Of a DNA stretch of 64,000 bases, positions 34,437 to 43,869 are shown in pieces. The stretch's first letter is position 1. Every line of letters begins with the position of its first letter. This DNA comes from JBBQWZ01 sp038210135 (GTDB taxonomy: Bacteria > Acidobacteriota > Terriglobia > Bryobacterales > Bryobacteraceae). The stretch spans positions 1 to 64,000 of the forward strand of contig JBBQWZ010000018.1 of assembly GCA_038210135.1 (NCBI GenBank), given 5' to 3'. The position numbers and the translations under genes were made by a program. The notes below the pieces were generated by a model. It saw only the letters and a program-made list of their open reading frames with translations. It did no database searches and was not told the origin of the DNA.

Positions 34437-35276
34437 GTGGCTTCTTTCGTGCCCAAATTGAACTACCGGTTCGGAGCGGTACTCTTCTTCGCGCTCCTTC
34501 ACGCCGGAGTGGCGCTGGTCTGGTGGACTCCGCCAACTGGGGCTTTGCTTACATGGCTTGCCGTCACCTACTCCGTCCGCATGTTTGGAGTTACTGCCGG
34601 ATACCACCGCTATTTCGGACATCGAAGCTATAAACTGGGCCGCACCGCTCAGTTCGCGATGGCGTTTCTAGCCCAATGTTCCGCGCAGAAGGGCGTCCTG
34701 TGGTGGGCTGCCCACCATCGCCTGCATCACCGCGAATCCGATCGCGAGAAGGACGTCCACTCGCCGTCCCTCCGTGGATTCTGGTGGGCGCACATGGGCT
34801 GGGTCCTGTCGAACGATTTCGATGAGTACGACCCGCGCTCCGTCGCCGAGTTCCAGAAGTTCCCCGAGATCCGCTGGCTCGACCGCCATCACTGGATCCC
34901 GACCGTCGTCTTCGGAGCCGTCATCGCCATCGTCGGCGGCTGGCCGGCTTTCCTTTGGGGCTACGTCGTATCGACCGTGGTCCTCTATCACTGCACCTTC
35001 GCGATCAATTCTCTGGCGCACGTCTGGGGCTCGCGCCGCTTCGACACGCCGGATCACAGCCGCAACAATTTCTGGCTGGCACTGGTCACCTTTGGCGAAG
35101 GTTGGCACAATAATCACCACTTTTCGCCGGGAAGCTGCCGCCAGGGCGAACGCTGGTGGGAAATCGACATCACCTACTTAGTGATTAAAGCCCTCAGCTG
35201 GTTCGGAATCGTGCGCGACCTGCGGCCTTTCCGCCGCGTGCTGCCATCCTCGGACACCCCCGTGAAGGCGGCATGA
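34437..35276 (+). CDS. Membrane fatty acid desaturase (delta-9 acyl-CoA desaturase family)
   Basis: A 279-residue membrane diiron desaturase with all three His boxes: H57RYFGH, HHRLHH (93-98) and HNNHH near residue 224. Four membrane helices are expected. It would insert a double bond into acyl chains, giving the substrate for the CFA-type methyltransferases in the same locus. GTG at 34437 coincides with the predicted transcription start; a GTG at 34449 is an alternative. It overlaps the next gene by 4 nt. Confidence 0.9.
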   Translation: MASFVPKLNYRFGAVLFFALLHAGVALVWWTPPTGALLTWLAVTYSVRMFGVTAGYHRYFGHRSYKLGRTAQFAMAFLAQCSAQKGVLWWAAHHRLHHRESDREKDVHSPSLRGFWWAHMGWVLSNDFDEYDPRSVAEFQKFPEIRWLDRHHWIPTVVFGAVIAIVGGWPAFLWGYVVSTVVLYHCTFAINSLAHVWGSRRFDTPDHSRNNFWLALVTFGEGWHNNHHFSPGSCRQGERWWEIDITYLVIKALSWFGIVRDLRPFRRVLPSSDTPVKAA

Positions 35277-36523
35277 ACAAGCGAATCGCCGTCATCGGTT
35301 CCGGAATTTCCGGCCTTTCCGCCGCGTATTATTTGAGCCGCCGGCACGAGGTCCACGTGTTCGAGCGCGATATGCGACTGGGCGGACATACCCATACCGT
35401 GATGGTCGAATCGGGCAACGGCATGATGCCCGTCGATACCGGCTTCATCGTTCACAACGATCGAACCTACCCAAACTTCTGCCGCCTCATGACCGAGCTT
35501 GGCGTCGAAACGCAGCCCAGCGATATGTCCTTCGCCGTCACCGAACACGACGGCGCTTTCGAATATTCCAGCCGCGGACTCGGCGGCTTCTTCGCCCAAA
35601 AGAGCAATTATTTTTCCCGCGATCATTACACGCTATTGCGCGAAATCCTACGTTTCAATCGCGAAGCGCCGCAGGTCCTCAATCAGCCCGAAGCCGACGC
35701 GCAAACGCTCGGCGATTATCTCAACGCAGGCAATTACGCGCAGGTCTTCATCGATCGCTACTTGATCCCTATGGCCGGAGCCGTCTGGTCCATGGCTCCC
35801 GAAGTCATGCCGAAGTTTCCCGTCGTCACCTTGGTCCGGTTCATGCAAAACCACGGCATGCTGGGGCTCAATACGCATCCCCAATGGAAAACCATTCGCG
35901 GCGGCAGCCATTCTTATATCGCGCCCTTGACGGCTCCGTTCCGCGAACGCATCGTGAAGAATACCTCGATCGTTTCCATCGATCGCGGCGAAAATGCCGT
36001 GACGCTCAAGTTCACCAATCGCCCCGCCGAAACCTTCGACGACGTCGTCTTCGCCTGCCACGGCGACCAGATTCTGCCCCTGCTCGCCCATCCTACGGAC
36101 CTCGAACGCGAAGTGCTCGGCAGCTTCACCACCAGCCGGAATGAAACCTGCCTGCATACCGATTCCGCCTTGCTGCCGAAGCGCGAAGCCGCTCGTGCTT
36201 CCTGGAATTACCTTCTCGGCGACGCTGGCAAAGTGACCATGACGTATCACATGAATCGCCTGCAGGCGCTCGACACGCCCCATGATTTCTGCGTGACGCT
36301 GAACGCCAACGGGCATGTGAATCCGAGCCACGCCTTGCGCCGCATGGTGTACGAACATCCGCTCTACACCAGAGCCGCCATCCGCGCGCAGGAACGCTGG
36401 TCGGAAATCAGCGGTCGCAATCGCACCCACTTTTGCGGAGCCTATTGGTTCTACGGCTTCCACGAAGACGGCGTCCGCAGCGGCCTCCGCGTCGCAGAAA
36501 CCTTGGGGGTCCAATGCAATTGA
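35273..36523 (+). CDS. FAD-dependent amine-oxidase-like oxidoreductase
   Basis: A 416-residue protein with an N-terminal FAD-binding motif (AVIGSGISGLSAAYYL, then FERDMRLGGHTHT) and a flavin amine oxidase fold, of the COG2907 type. Proteins of this type recur next to DUF1365 and CFA-synthase genes in photo-oxidative stress loci; in Rhodobacter relatives act in furan fatty acid formation as far as I recall. It likely oxidises a methylated or unsaturated acyl chain. It is coupled to both neighbours: 4-nt overlap upstream, 10-nt downstream. Confidence 0.88.
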   Translation: MNKRIAVIGSGISGLSAAYYLSRRHEVHVFERDMRLGGHTHTVMVESGNGMMPVDTGFIVHNDRTYPNFCRLMTELGVETQPSDMSFAVTEHDGAFEYSSRGLGGFFAQKSNYFSRDHYTLLREILRFNREAPQVLNQPEADAQTLGDYLNAGNYAQVFIDRYLIPMAGAVWSMAPEVMPKFPVVTLVRFMQNHGMLGLNTHPQWKTIRGGSHSYIAPLTAPFRERIVKNTSIVSIDRGENAVTLKFTNRPAETFDDVVFACHGDQILPLLAHPTDLEREVLGSFTTSRNETCLHTDSALLPKREAARASWNYLLGDAGKVTMTYHMNRLQALDTPHDFCVTLNANGHVNPSHALRRMVYEHPLYTRAAIRAQERWSEISGRNRTHFCGAYWFYGFHEDGVRSGLRVAETLGVQCN

Positions 36524-37314
36524 TCCCCGGATCCGGTCTCTACACCGGCGCGCTGCGGCATCGGCGATTTAGGCCGCAAAAGCATGAATTCACCTACCAG
36601 CTATTCATGGCCTGGCTCGATATCGACCGCATCCCCGAACTTATGGCGAAGTCGCCTTGGACCCGCTACAACGGCTTCCACTGGGCCAGCTTCGAAGAAC
36701 GCGATCACTTTGGCGACCCCAAGCTGTCGCTGCGCGAGCGCGTGATGCAGGATGCCGGCGCGAAAGGAATCGCGCTGCCGGACGGGCCGATTTTCCTGCT
36801 CACCCATCTCCGCTACCTCGGCTACTGCTTCAATCCGATTTCGTTCTACTTCTGTTACGACAAAGCCGGTCGCCTCGACGCCGTCCTCGCCGAAGTCAAC
36901 AGCACCTTCGGCGAAAGCCACAATTACTGGCTGACCGCGCGGAACCGCCAGCCGTCCGAAAATTCGCGGCACTATCGCTGCGCCAAGGAAATGCACGTCT
37001 CGCCCTTCATGGGCATGGACCTCGATTACGAATTCGTGCTGACCGAGCCCGCCGGCACGCTCGTCGCGCACATGAATACGATCGATCAGGCCGAAACTAA
37101 AAACCACCTGTTCGACGCGACGCTGACCTTGGAACATCAGCCGTGGACATCCGCCAACGTCGGCCGAGTCTTACTGCGCCATCCCTGGATGACCGCTAAA
37201 GTCATCGCCGCCATCCACTGGCAGGCCCTCCGCCTGTGGTGGAAACGAGTTCCAGTCTTTACCCATCCGGCCCGCGTGGCCGCCGTTGTCCAGGAGGCAA
37301 CCAAACGATCATGA
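36514..37314 (+). CDS. DUF1365 protein
   Basis: A 266-residue DUF1365 protein, recognisable from GLYTGALRHRRFRPQKHEF near the start, LTHLRYLGYCFNPISFYFCYD in the middle, and EMHVSPFMGMDLDYEF. The biochemical role is unknown, but it nearly always accompanies the FAD oxidoreductase and a CFA synthase. ATG 36514 lies 10 nt inside the previous gene with a G-rich binding site; an upstream in-frame ATG is ignored because it gives an Arg-rich leader. Confidence 0.88.
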   Translation: MQLIPGSGLYTGALRHRRFRPQKHEFTYQLFMAWLDIDRIPELMAKSPWTRYNGFHWASFEERDHFGDPKLSLRERVMQDAGAKGIALPDGPIFLLTHLRYLGYCFNPISFYFCYDKAGRLDAVLAEVNSTFGESHNYWLTARNRQPSENSRHYRCAKEMHVSPFMGMDLDYEFVLTEPAGTLVAHMNTIDQAETKNHLFDATLTLEHQPWTSANVGRVLLRHPWMTAKVIAAIHWQALRLWWKRVPVFTHPARVAAVVQEATKRS

Positions 37315-38576
37315 GCAGCTCATTCGCCCGTAAAACCGTGTTTCGCATGCTCGAGAAATTGCGCCACGGCTCGCTCGAACTGATCTGCCCCGAGCAGAGC
37401 TACCTCTTTGGCGAACCCGGCGGGGACCTCCAGGCGTCGGTCGTCGTGCACAACGAGCGCTTCTTTTCGCGCGTCCTGTGGGGCGGCGACGACGGCGCAG
37501 GCGACTCCTATGTGGACGGCGATTGGTCGTCGCCCGATCCTGTCGCCGTCGTGCGTATCGCGGCGCGGAATCTGTCCCAGCTCGAAGGCGGCAACCCGTT
37601 GCTGTCGCTCGGCAGCCGCCTTTTGCATCGCGTTCGCCACCTGCTGAATCGCAATTCCATCGATGGAAGCCGCCGCAACATCCAGGCGCATTACGACCTC
37701 AGCAACGATTTTTTCCGACTGTTCCTCGATCGCAACATGGTCTACTCGAGCGCCGTCTACCTCGACGCCAACGCTTCGCTTGAGCAGGCCCAAGAAGAAA
37801 AGCTCGACCGCATCTGCCGCAAGCTTCGCCTCGGCCCCGACGATCACGTCCTCGAAATCGGCACCGGCTGGGGCGCCTTCGCGCTCCACGCCTCGCGCAA
37901 TTACGGCTGCCGCGTCACCACCACCACAATTTCAAAAGAGCAGCACGACGAAGCGCGCCAGCTATTCGACAACGCGGGCGAAGCCGGCACGCGCATCACA
38001 CTACTGCTCGAGGATTACCGCAAGCTCGAAGGCCAGTTCAACAAACTGGTCAGCATCGAAATGTTCGAAGCTGTCGGACTCGAATATTACGACGCCTTTT
38101 TCGCAGCCTGCGATCGCCTGCTGACTCCCGACGGCTCGATGGTGATGCAGGCCATCACCATGAACGAGCATCGCTTCGACGCCTACAGAAAGCAGAGCGA
38201 CTGGATCCAGCGCCGCATCTTCCCCGGTGCGCAACTCGCCTCCACGCGCGAGATCCTGAATTCGCTGGTCCGCTCCACGCGCCTCTCTCTCTATCATTCG
38301 GAAGATATCGGCGTGCATTACGCCTACACGCTCGCCGAATGGCGCCGCCGCTTCCACGAATCCATCGACGAGGTCCGCGCGTTGGGCTTCGATGCCTCGT
38401 TCTGCCGCATGTGGGATTACTATTTGGCCTACTGCGAAGGTGCCTTTCGCGAGCGCCACATCGGCGACATCCAAATCATGCTGACCAAGAATTCGAACCC
38501 GGCAAGCCTGTTCGGCGAGCCTTGGCTGGCTGACGAAACTTCAGCAGCCCGGCGAGAACTGGCGCCGCACGCGTGA
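37311..38576 (+). CDS. Cyclopropane-fatty-acyl-phospholipid synthase
   Basis: A 421-residue CFA synthase with its N-terminal lipid-binding domain (YLFGEPGGDLQASVVVHNERFF, split here as YLFGEP...NERFF) and the catalytic domain: IQAHYDLSNDFFRLFLD, VLEIGTGWGAFALHAS, SIEMFEAVG and a C-terminal FCRMWDYYLAYCEGAF. It transfers a methylene from SAM to an unsaturated phospholipid acyl chain. It ends the four-gene desaturase unit (ATGA overlap) and differs clearly from the shorter enzyme at 31210. Confidence 0.9.
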   Translation: MSSSFARKTVFRMLEKLRHGSLELICPEQSYLFGEPGGDLQASVVVHNERFFSRVLWGGDDGAGDSYVDGDWSSPDPVAVVRIAARNLSQLEGGNPLLSLGSRLLHRVRHLLNRNSIDGSRRNIQAHYDLSNDFFRLFLDRNMVYSSAVYLDANASLEQAQEEKLDRICRKLRLGPDDHVLEIGTGWGAFALHASRNYGCRVTTTTISKEQHDEARQLFDNAGEAGTRITLLLEDYRKLEGQFNKLVSIEMFEAVGLEYYDAFFAACDRLLTPDGSMVMQAITMNEHRFDAYRKQSDWIQRRIFPGAQLASTREILNSLVRSTRLSLYHSEDIGVHYAYTLAEWRRRFHESIDEVRALGFDASFCRMWDYYLAYCEGAFRERHIGDIQIMLTKNSNPASLFGEPWLADETSAARRELAPHA

Positions 38577-38655
38577 TCCGTCGGCGAATCCGGCCGGCTT
38601 CGGAAACACAACGCGGAACGCCGTTTGTGTACCCTAACCAGAAGAGGTTGCTTCG

Positions 38656-40512
38656 TTGAAATTCCCGGCCAATTGGATTTCGTGCGCCGTGTTATGCGCG
38701 CTTTCAACGAGCCTCGCGTTCGCGCATTCCGTGCCGACCCCCGCGCCCGTCGCCCCGTTCCACATCGAAGGCCGCGGCTTGTTCGACGCGAATCGCCGCC
38801 AATTCGTGCTGTTCGGCGTCCAGATGTCGGGGCTCGATGCGTTTACGCCAGCGGATTCCGACCGCGCTCTCGTCGCTTCGATGACCAACCTGACCTTTCG
38901 CGTTTTGCGCCAGCGTTGGAACATGAACTGCGTCCGTCTGTTGGTCAGCCCCTCAATTTGGCAGCGCGACGGAAAGGATTATCTGAACGCGGTCAACCAA
39001 ATCGTCCAACGCGCCAACGCCGAAGGCCTCGTCGTCGTGCTGGTTCCCTCCGACACCGCGCGCGCCGGATCGGCCATCTCAACCGGCTTGCCTGGCACTG
39101 AAATCGCCTCCTTCTGGAGCGCATGGGCCGCCTTCTTCAAAGACAATCCGCGGATCGTTTTCGATCTGTACGGACGGCCTTCCGCCGCCTCGATTCCCGG
39201 ATCCGTAGCGGGCACCCGCCGCAGCGCCGATTGGAATTTTTGGCTCAACGGCGGAATCGCCTCCGACGGCCGCACCGTGCTCGGCATGCAGCAACTCACC
39301 ACCCTGATCCGCGCCGCCGGAGCCTCGCAGCAATTCATCGCCGCCTCGGCCTTTCACGACGCGCTCGATTTCCGCGGCTTCAATGCGAGCTTCGCGATCA
39401 AAGATGCGAACGTCCTCTACGAAGTCCATCCGTACTTCGATCACGCCCTAACGGACGTGCAGCGCGACGCCAACTTTGGCGCCGTCGCCGACACGCTGCC
39501 CATGTACGCCGGTGAATTCGGAGCGCCGTTGCAAGAAGATTCGCCAAGCTGCCGCAGCGTCCCAACCGATCCATCGAAAGCGTCGGACGCCGTCGTGCAG
39601 CTCGTCTCCTATCTCGCCGTCCGCAATATTTCGTGGACCGCCGCGTCGTTCGAGCCTACCCAACTCGTCACCGACCTCGCCACTCTCACCGCGACTCAAC
39701 TCGATCGGCCCTGGACCTGCGGTCAAGTGGCCGATCCGCAGCCCGGCATCGGCGGCATCCTGCTTTTGTTTCTCACCGGCGATACCGACGGCTTCGGATC
39801 CATCGCGCCCGATCAAGTCGCGAGCGCCGCTGGAGGCCCTGCCGGTCCCGTGGCTCCGGGCGAAGTCGTCACCTTTTACGGCGAGTTGATCGGCCCTGAA
39901 AAAGACGTCCCCGGTCAATTTGATTCGAACGGAATCCTCTCGACACTCGCCGGCGAAACGCGAATCCTGTTCGACGGAATCGCCGCGCCCATCTTCACCG
40001 CCGGCTTTTTCGAAGTCACCGTACAGGTTCCCTTCGCGCTCGCCGGACAGTCCTCCACTAAAGTGCAAGCTTTCTACCGGGACGTCCCATCGAGCATCAT
40101 CACTCTTCCGGTGGCCGCAACCGCCCCCGCTATTTTCACCGTCAACGGACCCACCGATATCCTGGCGACCAATGAAGACGGCACCCGCAACGCACCTGGC
40201 AACCCCGCAGCCATCGGCTCGGTTGTCGTTTTCTACGCCACCGGAGCCGGACAAACTTCACCCGCCAGCACCGCCGGAGCCGCCGCCACTGCTCCCTATC
40301 CTTCGCCGAACGCCCCCGTAAATCTGCGTATCGCCGGCACCGACGCCGAAACACTCTACGCCGCCGCCGCGCCCGGCCTCGTCGGTGTCATGCAGATCAA
40401 CGCGCGCATTTCATCCACGCTCACGCAAAACGCCGGAACGCGCGGCGTCTCCGTGGATCTGGTAATCGGCGGCGTGCACAGCCAATCCGGCACGCGCATC
40501 TGGATCCGCTAA
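38656..40512 (+). CDS. Secreted GH5-like protein with Solibacter-type C-terminal domain
   Basis: A 618-residue exported protein (signal peptide ends near AFAHS). Residues 35-345 resemble a GH5 barrel, but where the acid/base NEP should be it reads FDLYGRPS (Gly173-Arg174), while the nucleophile Glu287 (YAGEFGAP) is kept. Residues about 375-618 match the beta-rich C-terminal domain I associate with TIGR03437 of Solibacter (APGEVVTFYGELIGP, VVFYATGAGQTSPAS). It may be a carbohydrate-binding or inactive enzyme. A TTG start with agaagagg upstream is used. Confidence 0.75.
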   Translation: MKFPANWISCAVLCALSTSLAFAHSVPTPAPVAPFHIEGRGLFDANRRQFVLFGVQMSGLDAFTPADSDRALVASMTNLTFRVLRQRWNMNCVRLLVSPSIWQRDGKDYLNAVNQIVQRANAEGLVVVLVPSDTARAGSAISTGLPGTEIASFWSAWAAFFKDNPRIVFDLYGRPSAASIPGSVAGTRRSADWNFWLNGGIASDGRTVLGMQQLTTLIRAAGASQQFIAASAFHDALDFRGFNASFAIKDANVLYEVHPYFDHALTDVQRDANFGAVADTLPMYAGEFGAPLQEDSPSCRSVPTDPSKASDAVVQLVSYLAVRNISWTAASFEPTQLVTDLATLTATQLDRPWTCGQVADPQPGIGGILLLFLTGDTDGFGSIAPDQVASAAGGPAGPVAPGEVVTFYGELIGPEKDVPGQFDSNGILSTLAGETRILFDGIAAPIFTAGFFEVTVQVPFALAGQSSTKVQAFYRDVPSSIITLPVAATAPAIFTVNGPTDILATNEDGTRNAPGNPAAIGSVVVFYATGAGQTSPASTAGAAATAPYPSPNAPVNLRIAGTDAETLYAAAAPGLVGVMQINARISSTLTQNAGTRGVSVDLVIGGVHSQSGTRIWIR

Positions 40513-40560
40513 AACACCTCGCAGTATAATGGCCTCCACTCCCTCGTGGACGCCATAGAT

Positions 40561-43500
40561 ATGACACGCCAACTCGCCGCATTCCTTCTGCCTCTCTCGA
40601 TCGCCCTCGCGCAACCCGCCGCGAAAGAAGCCGCTTGGGATACGACGCAGACCCGCGGCCAGACGCGCAACGTCACTTTCTCGACCAGCGAAGGAACCTG
40701 GATGTCGCTCGACCCTTCGCCCGATGGGAAGTACCTCGTCTTCGATCTCCTCGCCCACATTTATCGCCTGCCGGTCGCCGGCGGCGAAGCCGAATGCCTC
40801 ACCCAAGCCTCAGGCGCCGCGCTCAATTTCCATCCCCGCTACTCGCCCGACGGCAAATACATTGCCTTCATCTCCGATCGCGGCGGCCAAAATAATCTCT
40901 GGGTCATGAACGCCGACGGCTCCGGTCCGCGCGCCGTTTTCCAAAACAAAGACGTCCGCGTTTTCGAACCCGCCTGGACCCCCGACAGCCAATTCATCCT
41001 CGTCCGCCGCGCCAACGTCGCCGCTCGCGGAGCCGCACCCGCCGCCGCTGGCAACGGCCTCTGGATGTATCACAAGGATGGCGGCGACGGCGTCGAGATC
41101 GTCTCCTCCACCGCCGCCCGCGCCGGTGCCTGGCCCGCCGTCTCGCCCGACAACAAGTTCGTCTACTTCTTCGCCACCACCTGCGAAGGCCGCGCCAGCG
41201 GTCAGCTCGACGCCGTCCAAGGCTGCCAGCAGATCAAGCGTGTGGATCTCAAAACCGGCACCATCGAGGACATCACTTCGGGCTCGAACGCCCAGCAATC
41301 GCGCGCGTCTTCAGGCGGTGGAGTCGCCCCTGAAATTTCGCCCGACGGCCACTGGCTCACCTTCGCTCGCCGCATCCCCGACGGAACCATCTCCTATAAA
41401 GGGCAGAAATTCGGCCCCCGCAGCGCCCTCATTCTCCGCAACCTCGACACCGGCGCCGAGAAGGTCATCATGGATCCCATCGAAATGGACATGGCCGAGG
41501 GCATGAAGACCTGGCGCGTCCTTCCGGGCTATAGCTGGACCCGCGATTCGAAATCCATCTGGATCTCGCAAGGCGGCAAGATCCGCAGGCTCGACGTCGC
41601 AACCGGCCGCGTGGACACCGTACCCTTCAACGCCAAAGTGGACCGCACCCTCTCTGAGATGGCCTACAAATCCGTCCCACTGCACGAAGGTCCCGTGGCC
41701 ACTCGATTCGCTCGCTGGCCCGTCGGCTGCGGACCCGCGCTCGCCTTCCAGGCCTTCGGCAAAGTCTGGGTCATCGATTTAGCCGGACGCGCACCTCGCC
41801 GCCTGACCTCTCTCCCTGACCGCATCTTCGAATACTCGCCCGCCTGTTCCCCCGACGGCAAGCGGATCGCCTTCACCACCTGGGAAGAACAGAAAGCCGG
41901 CCATGTCTGGATCGCCGACGTCGGCGTCAGCGCGCCCGCGGCGCCCCGCCCCATCACAACCACCGCCGCCGAATACGCGCAAACCGCCTGGTCCCCCGAC
42001 GGCAAGGAAGTCATTGCCGCACGCGGATCCGGCGAGACCTTCCGCGGCCGCACGTTAGTAGAAAATCCCTGGTACGAAATCGTCCGCATCCCGGCATCTG
42101 GCGGCCCCGCAATCGCCGTCGCCACGGGTAAATCCGCTGGCGGCCGCCGCGCCATCACCCAACCCAGCTACGGACCGGAAGGCCGCATCTTCTTCCCCGA
42201 CTTCATCACCGAACGCCGCGACGGCCGCGACCAGCCCGTCACCGATCTCGTCTCCGTCCGCCCCGACGGCAGCGATCGCCGCATCCATATGAAGTTCGCT
42301 TTCGCCGACGAAGCCGTCCCCTCGCCCGATGGGAAATATGTCGCCTTCGAGGAAGGCGACAACGTCTACCTCACGCCCTTCGCCTGGAACGGTGTCGGCA
42401 CGCAGCCGCTCCAGGCCGACAAAAAACACGCCAAATTCCCCATCAAAGCCCTCTCCAAAGAAGGCGGCATGTTCATCCACTGGCGCGACACGCAAACCGT
42501 AGAATTCGGCAGCGGACCCCGCTATCACAGCTACAACGTCACCGACGAAAAGACCAACTCAATTGATCTCAACCTTACCGCCCCGCGTGATATCCCGAAA
42601 GGCTCCATCGCCTTAACCAACGCCAAAATAATCACGCTCGACAGTAGAAAAGTGATCGATCGCGGAACCATCGTCGTCAAAGACGGACGCATCGCCTGCG
42701 TCGGCGACTGCGCCACCACCGGCGCAACCGTCATCGACGCCAAAGGCAAAACGATCATCCCCGGCTGGATCGACATGCACGCCCACCATCACCGCGAGAA
42801 CTCCGGCATGGTCCCCGCACACAACTGGGAAACCGCCATCTACCTCGCCTACGGAGTCACCACCACGCTCGACAATTCCGTGTGGAACCAGAACATTTTC
42901 CCCACCGCGGAAATGATCGAAGCCGGCATGATCCTCGGACCCCGCATCTTCTCCACCGGCGATCCCCTCTACAACGGCGACGGCTCGCGCCAGAACGAAC
43001 TCGTGAGCCTCGAAGTCACCGAAGCCAACGTCAACCGCCTGGTCAGTTGGGGTGCCGTGTCGATGAAGCAATACTTGCAGCCCCGCCGCGATCAGCGCCA
43101 GTGGGTCGCCGAAGCCGCCCGCAAGCGCGGAGCCATGGTTACCGCCGAAGGCGATTCCCTCGAATACAACCTGGGCATGATCATCGACGGACAAACCGGC
43201 TTCGAACACCCCATGAGCTACGCGCCCTTATATAACGACGCCGCGAAATTCTTCGGCATGGCCAAAGCCGTTTATTCCCCGACCTTCATCGTCGGCGGAG
43301 CCGGCCCTTGGAATGAAGAATATTGGTGGCAGGAATCCGACGTATGGAAAGACGAAAAAGCCCGCCGCTGGCTTCCCTGGCGCAATTTAATTCCCAATAC
43401 AAGAAGAAGAATGCTGCGCCCGGCCACCGATTATAGCTACCCAATGATCGCCCAAGGCCTCGCCGACATCATCGCCCAAGGAGGCTACGGAGCCATAGGA

Positions 43501-43869
43501 AGCCACGGCCAACAACACGGAATCGGCAGCCACTGGGAAACCTGGATGGCCGCCAGCGCCCTAGGCCCCATGGGAGCCCTGGAAGTAGCCAGCCTCCACG
43601 GAGCCCATTTTCTAGGAGTAGAAAAAGACCTCGGCTCTCTCACTGTGGGCAAGCTCGCAGACCTGATGGTCCTGGACGCCGACCCCTTAGTCGACATAAG
43701 AAACACGAGCAAGATCCAGTACGTGATGAAAGCCGGCCGCCTATGGCAAGCCAGCACTTTGGATGAAGTCTGGCCCGCAAAGAAGCCCTTCGGCGACTAC
43801 TACTGGGTAGATAATGATGCCCTGAAGTCCGACGACCGCCCCACCGACTACTGGGATCGGAGGCGGTAA
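40561..43869 (+). CDS. Secreted PD40 beta-propeller / amidohydrolase fusion
   Basis: About 1100 residues with a signal peptide (LAAFLLPLSIALAQP). Residues 40-680 hold TolB-like PD40 repeats (recurring SPDGKYIAF, SPDNKFVYF, SPDGKRIAF). Residues about 690-1090 are an amidohydrolase: metal site GWIDMHAHHH, later GSHGQQHG and GKLADLMVLDADPL. It probably hydrolyses an amide or peptide substrate outside the cytoplasm, with the propeller as a docking or filter domain. GTG 15 nt upstream of the ATG is an alternative start. Confidence 0.88.
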   Translation: MTRQLAAFLLPLSIALAQPAAKEAAWDTTQTRGQTRNVTFSTSEGTWMSLDPSPDGKYLVFDLLAHIYRLPVAGGEAECLTQASGAALNFHPRYSPDGKYIAFISDRGGQNNLWVMNADGSGPRAVFQNKDVRVFEPAWTPDSQFILVRRANVAARGAAPAAAGNGLWMYHKDGGDGVEIVSSTAARAGAWPAVSPDNKFVYFFATTCEGRASGQLDAVQGCQQIKRVDLKTGTIEDITSGSNAQQSRASSGGGVAPEISPDGHWLTFARRIPDGTISYKGQKFGPRSALILRNLDTGAEKVIMDPIEMDMAEGMKTWRVLPGYSWTRDSKSIWISQGGKIRRLDVATGRVDTVPFNAKVDRTLSEMAYKSVPLHEGPVATRFARWPVGCGPALAFQAFGKVWVIDLAGRAPRRLTSLPDRIFEYSPACSPDGKRIAFTTWEEQKAGHVWIADVGVSAPAAPRPITTTAAEYAQTAWSPDGKEVIAARGSGETFRGRTLVENPWYEIVRIPASGGPAIAVATGKSAGGRRAITQPSYGPEGRIFFPDFITERRDGRDQPVTDLVSVRPDGSDRRIHMKFAFADEAVPSPDGKYVAFEEGDNVYLTPFAWNGVGTQPLQADKKHAKFPIKALSKEGGMFIHWRDTQTVEFGSGPRYHSYNVTDEKTNSIDLNLTAPRDIPKGSIALTNAKIITLDSRKVIDRGTIVVKDGRIACVGDCATTGATVIDAKGKTIIPGWIDMHAHHHRENSGMVPAHNWETAIYLAYGVTTTLDNSVWNQNIFPTAEMIEAGMILGPRIFSTGDPLYNGDGSRQNELVSLEVTEANVNRLVSWGAVSMKQYLQPRRDQRQWVAEAARKRGAMVTAEGDSLEYNLGMIIDGQTGFEHPMSYAPLYNDAAKFFGMAKAVYSPTFIVGGAGPWNEEYWWQESDVWKDEKARRWLPWRNLIPNTRRRMLRPATDYSYPMIAQGLADIIAQGGYGAIGSHGQQHGIGSHWETWMAASALGPMGALEVASLHGAHFLGVEKDLGSLTVGKLADLMVLDADPLVDIRNTSKIQYVMKAGRLWQASTLDEVWPAKKPFGDYYWVDNDALKSDDRPTDYWDRRR

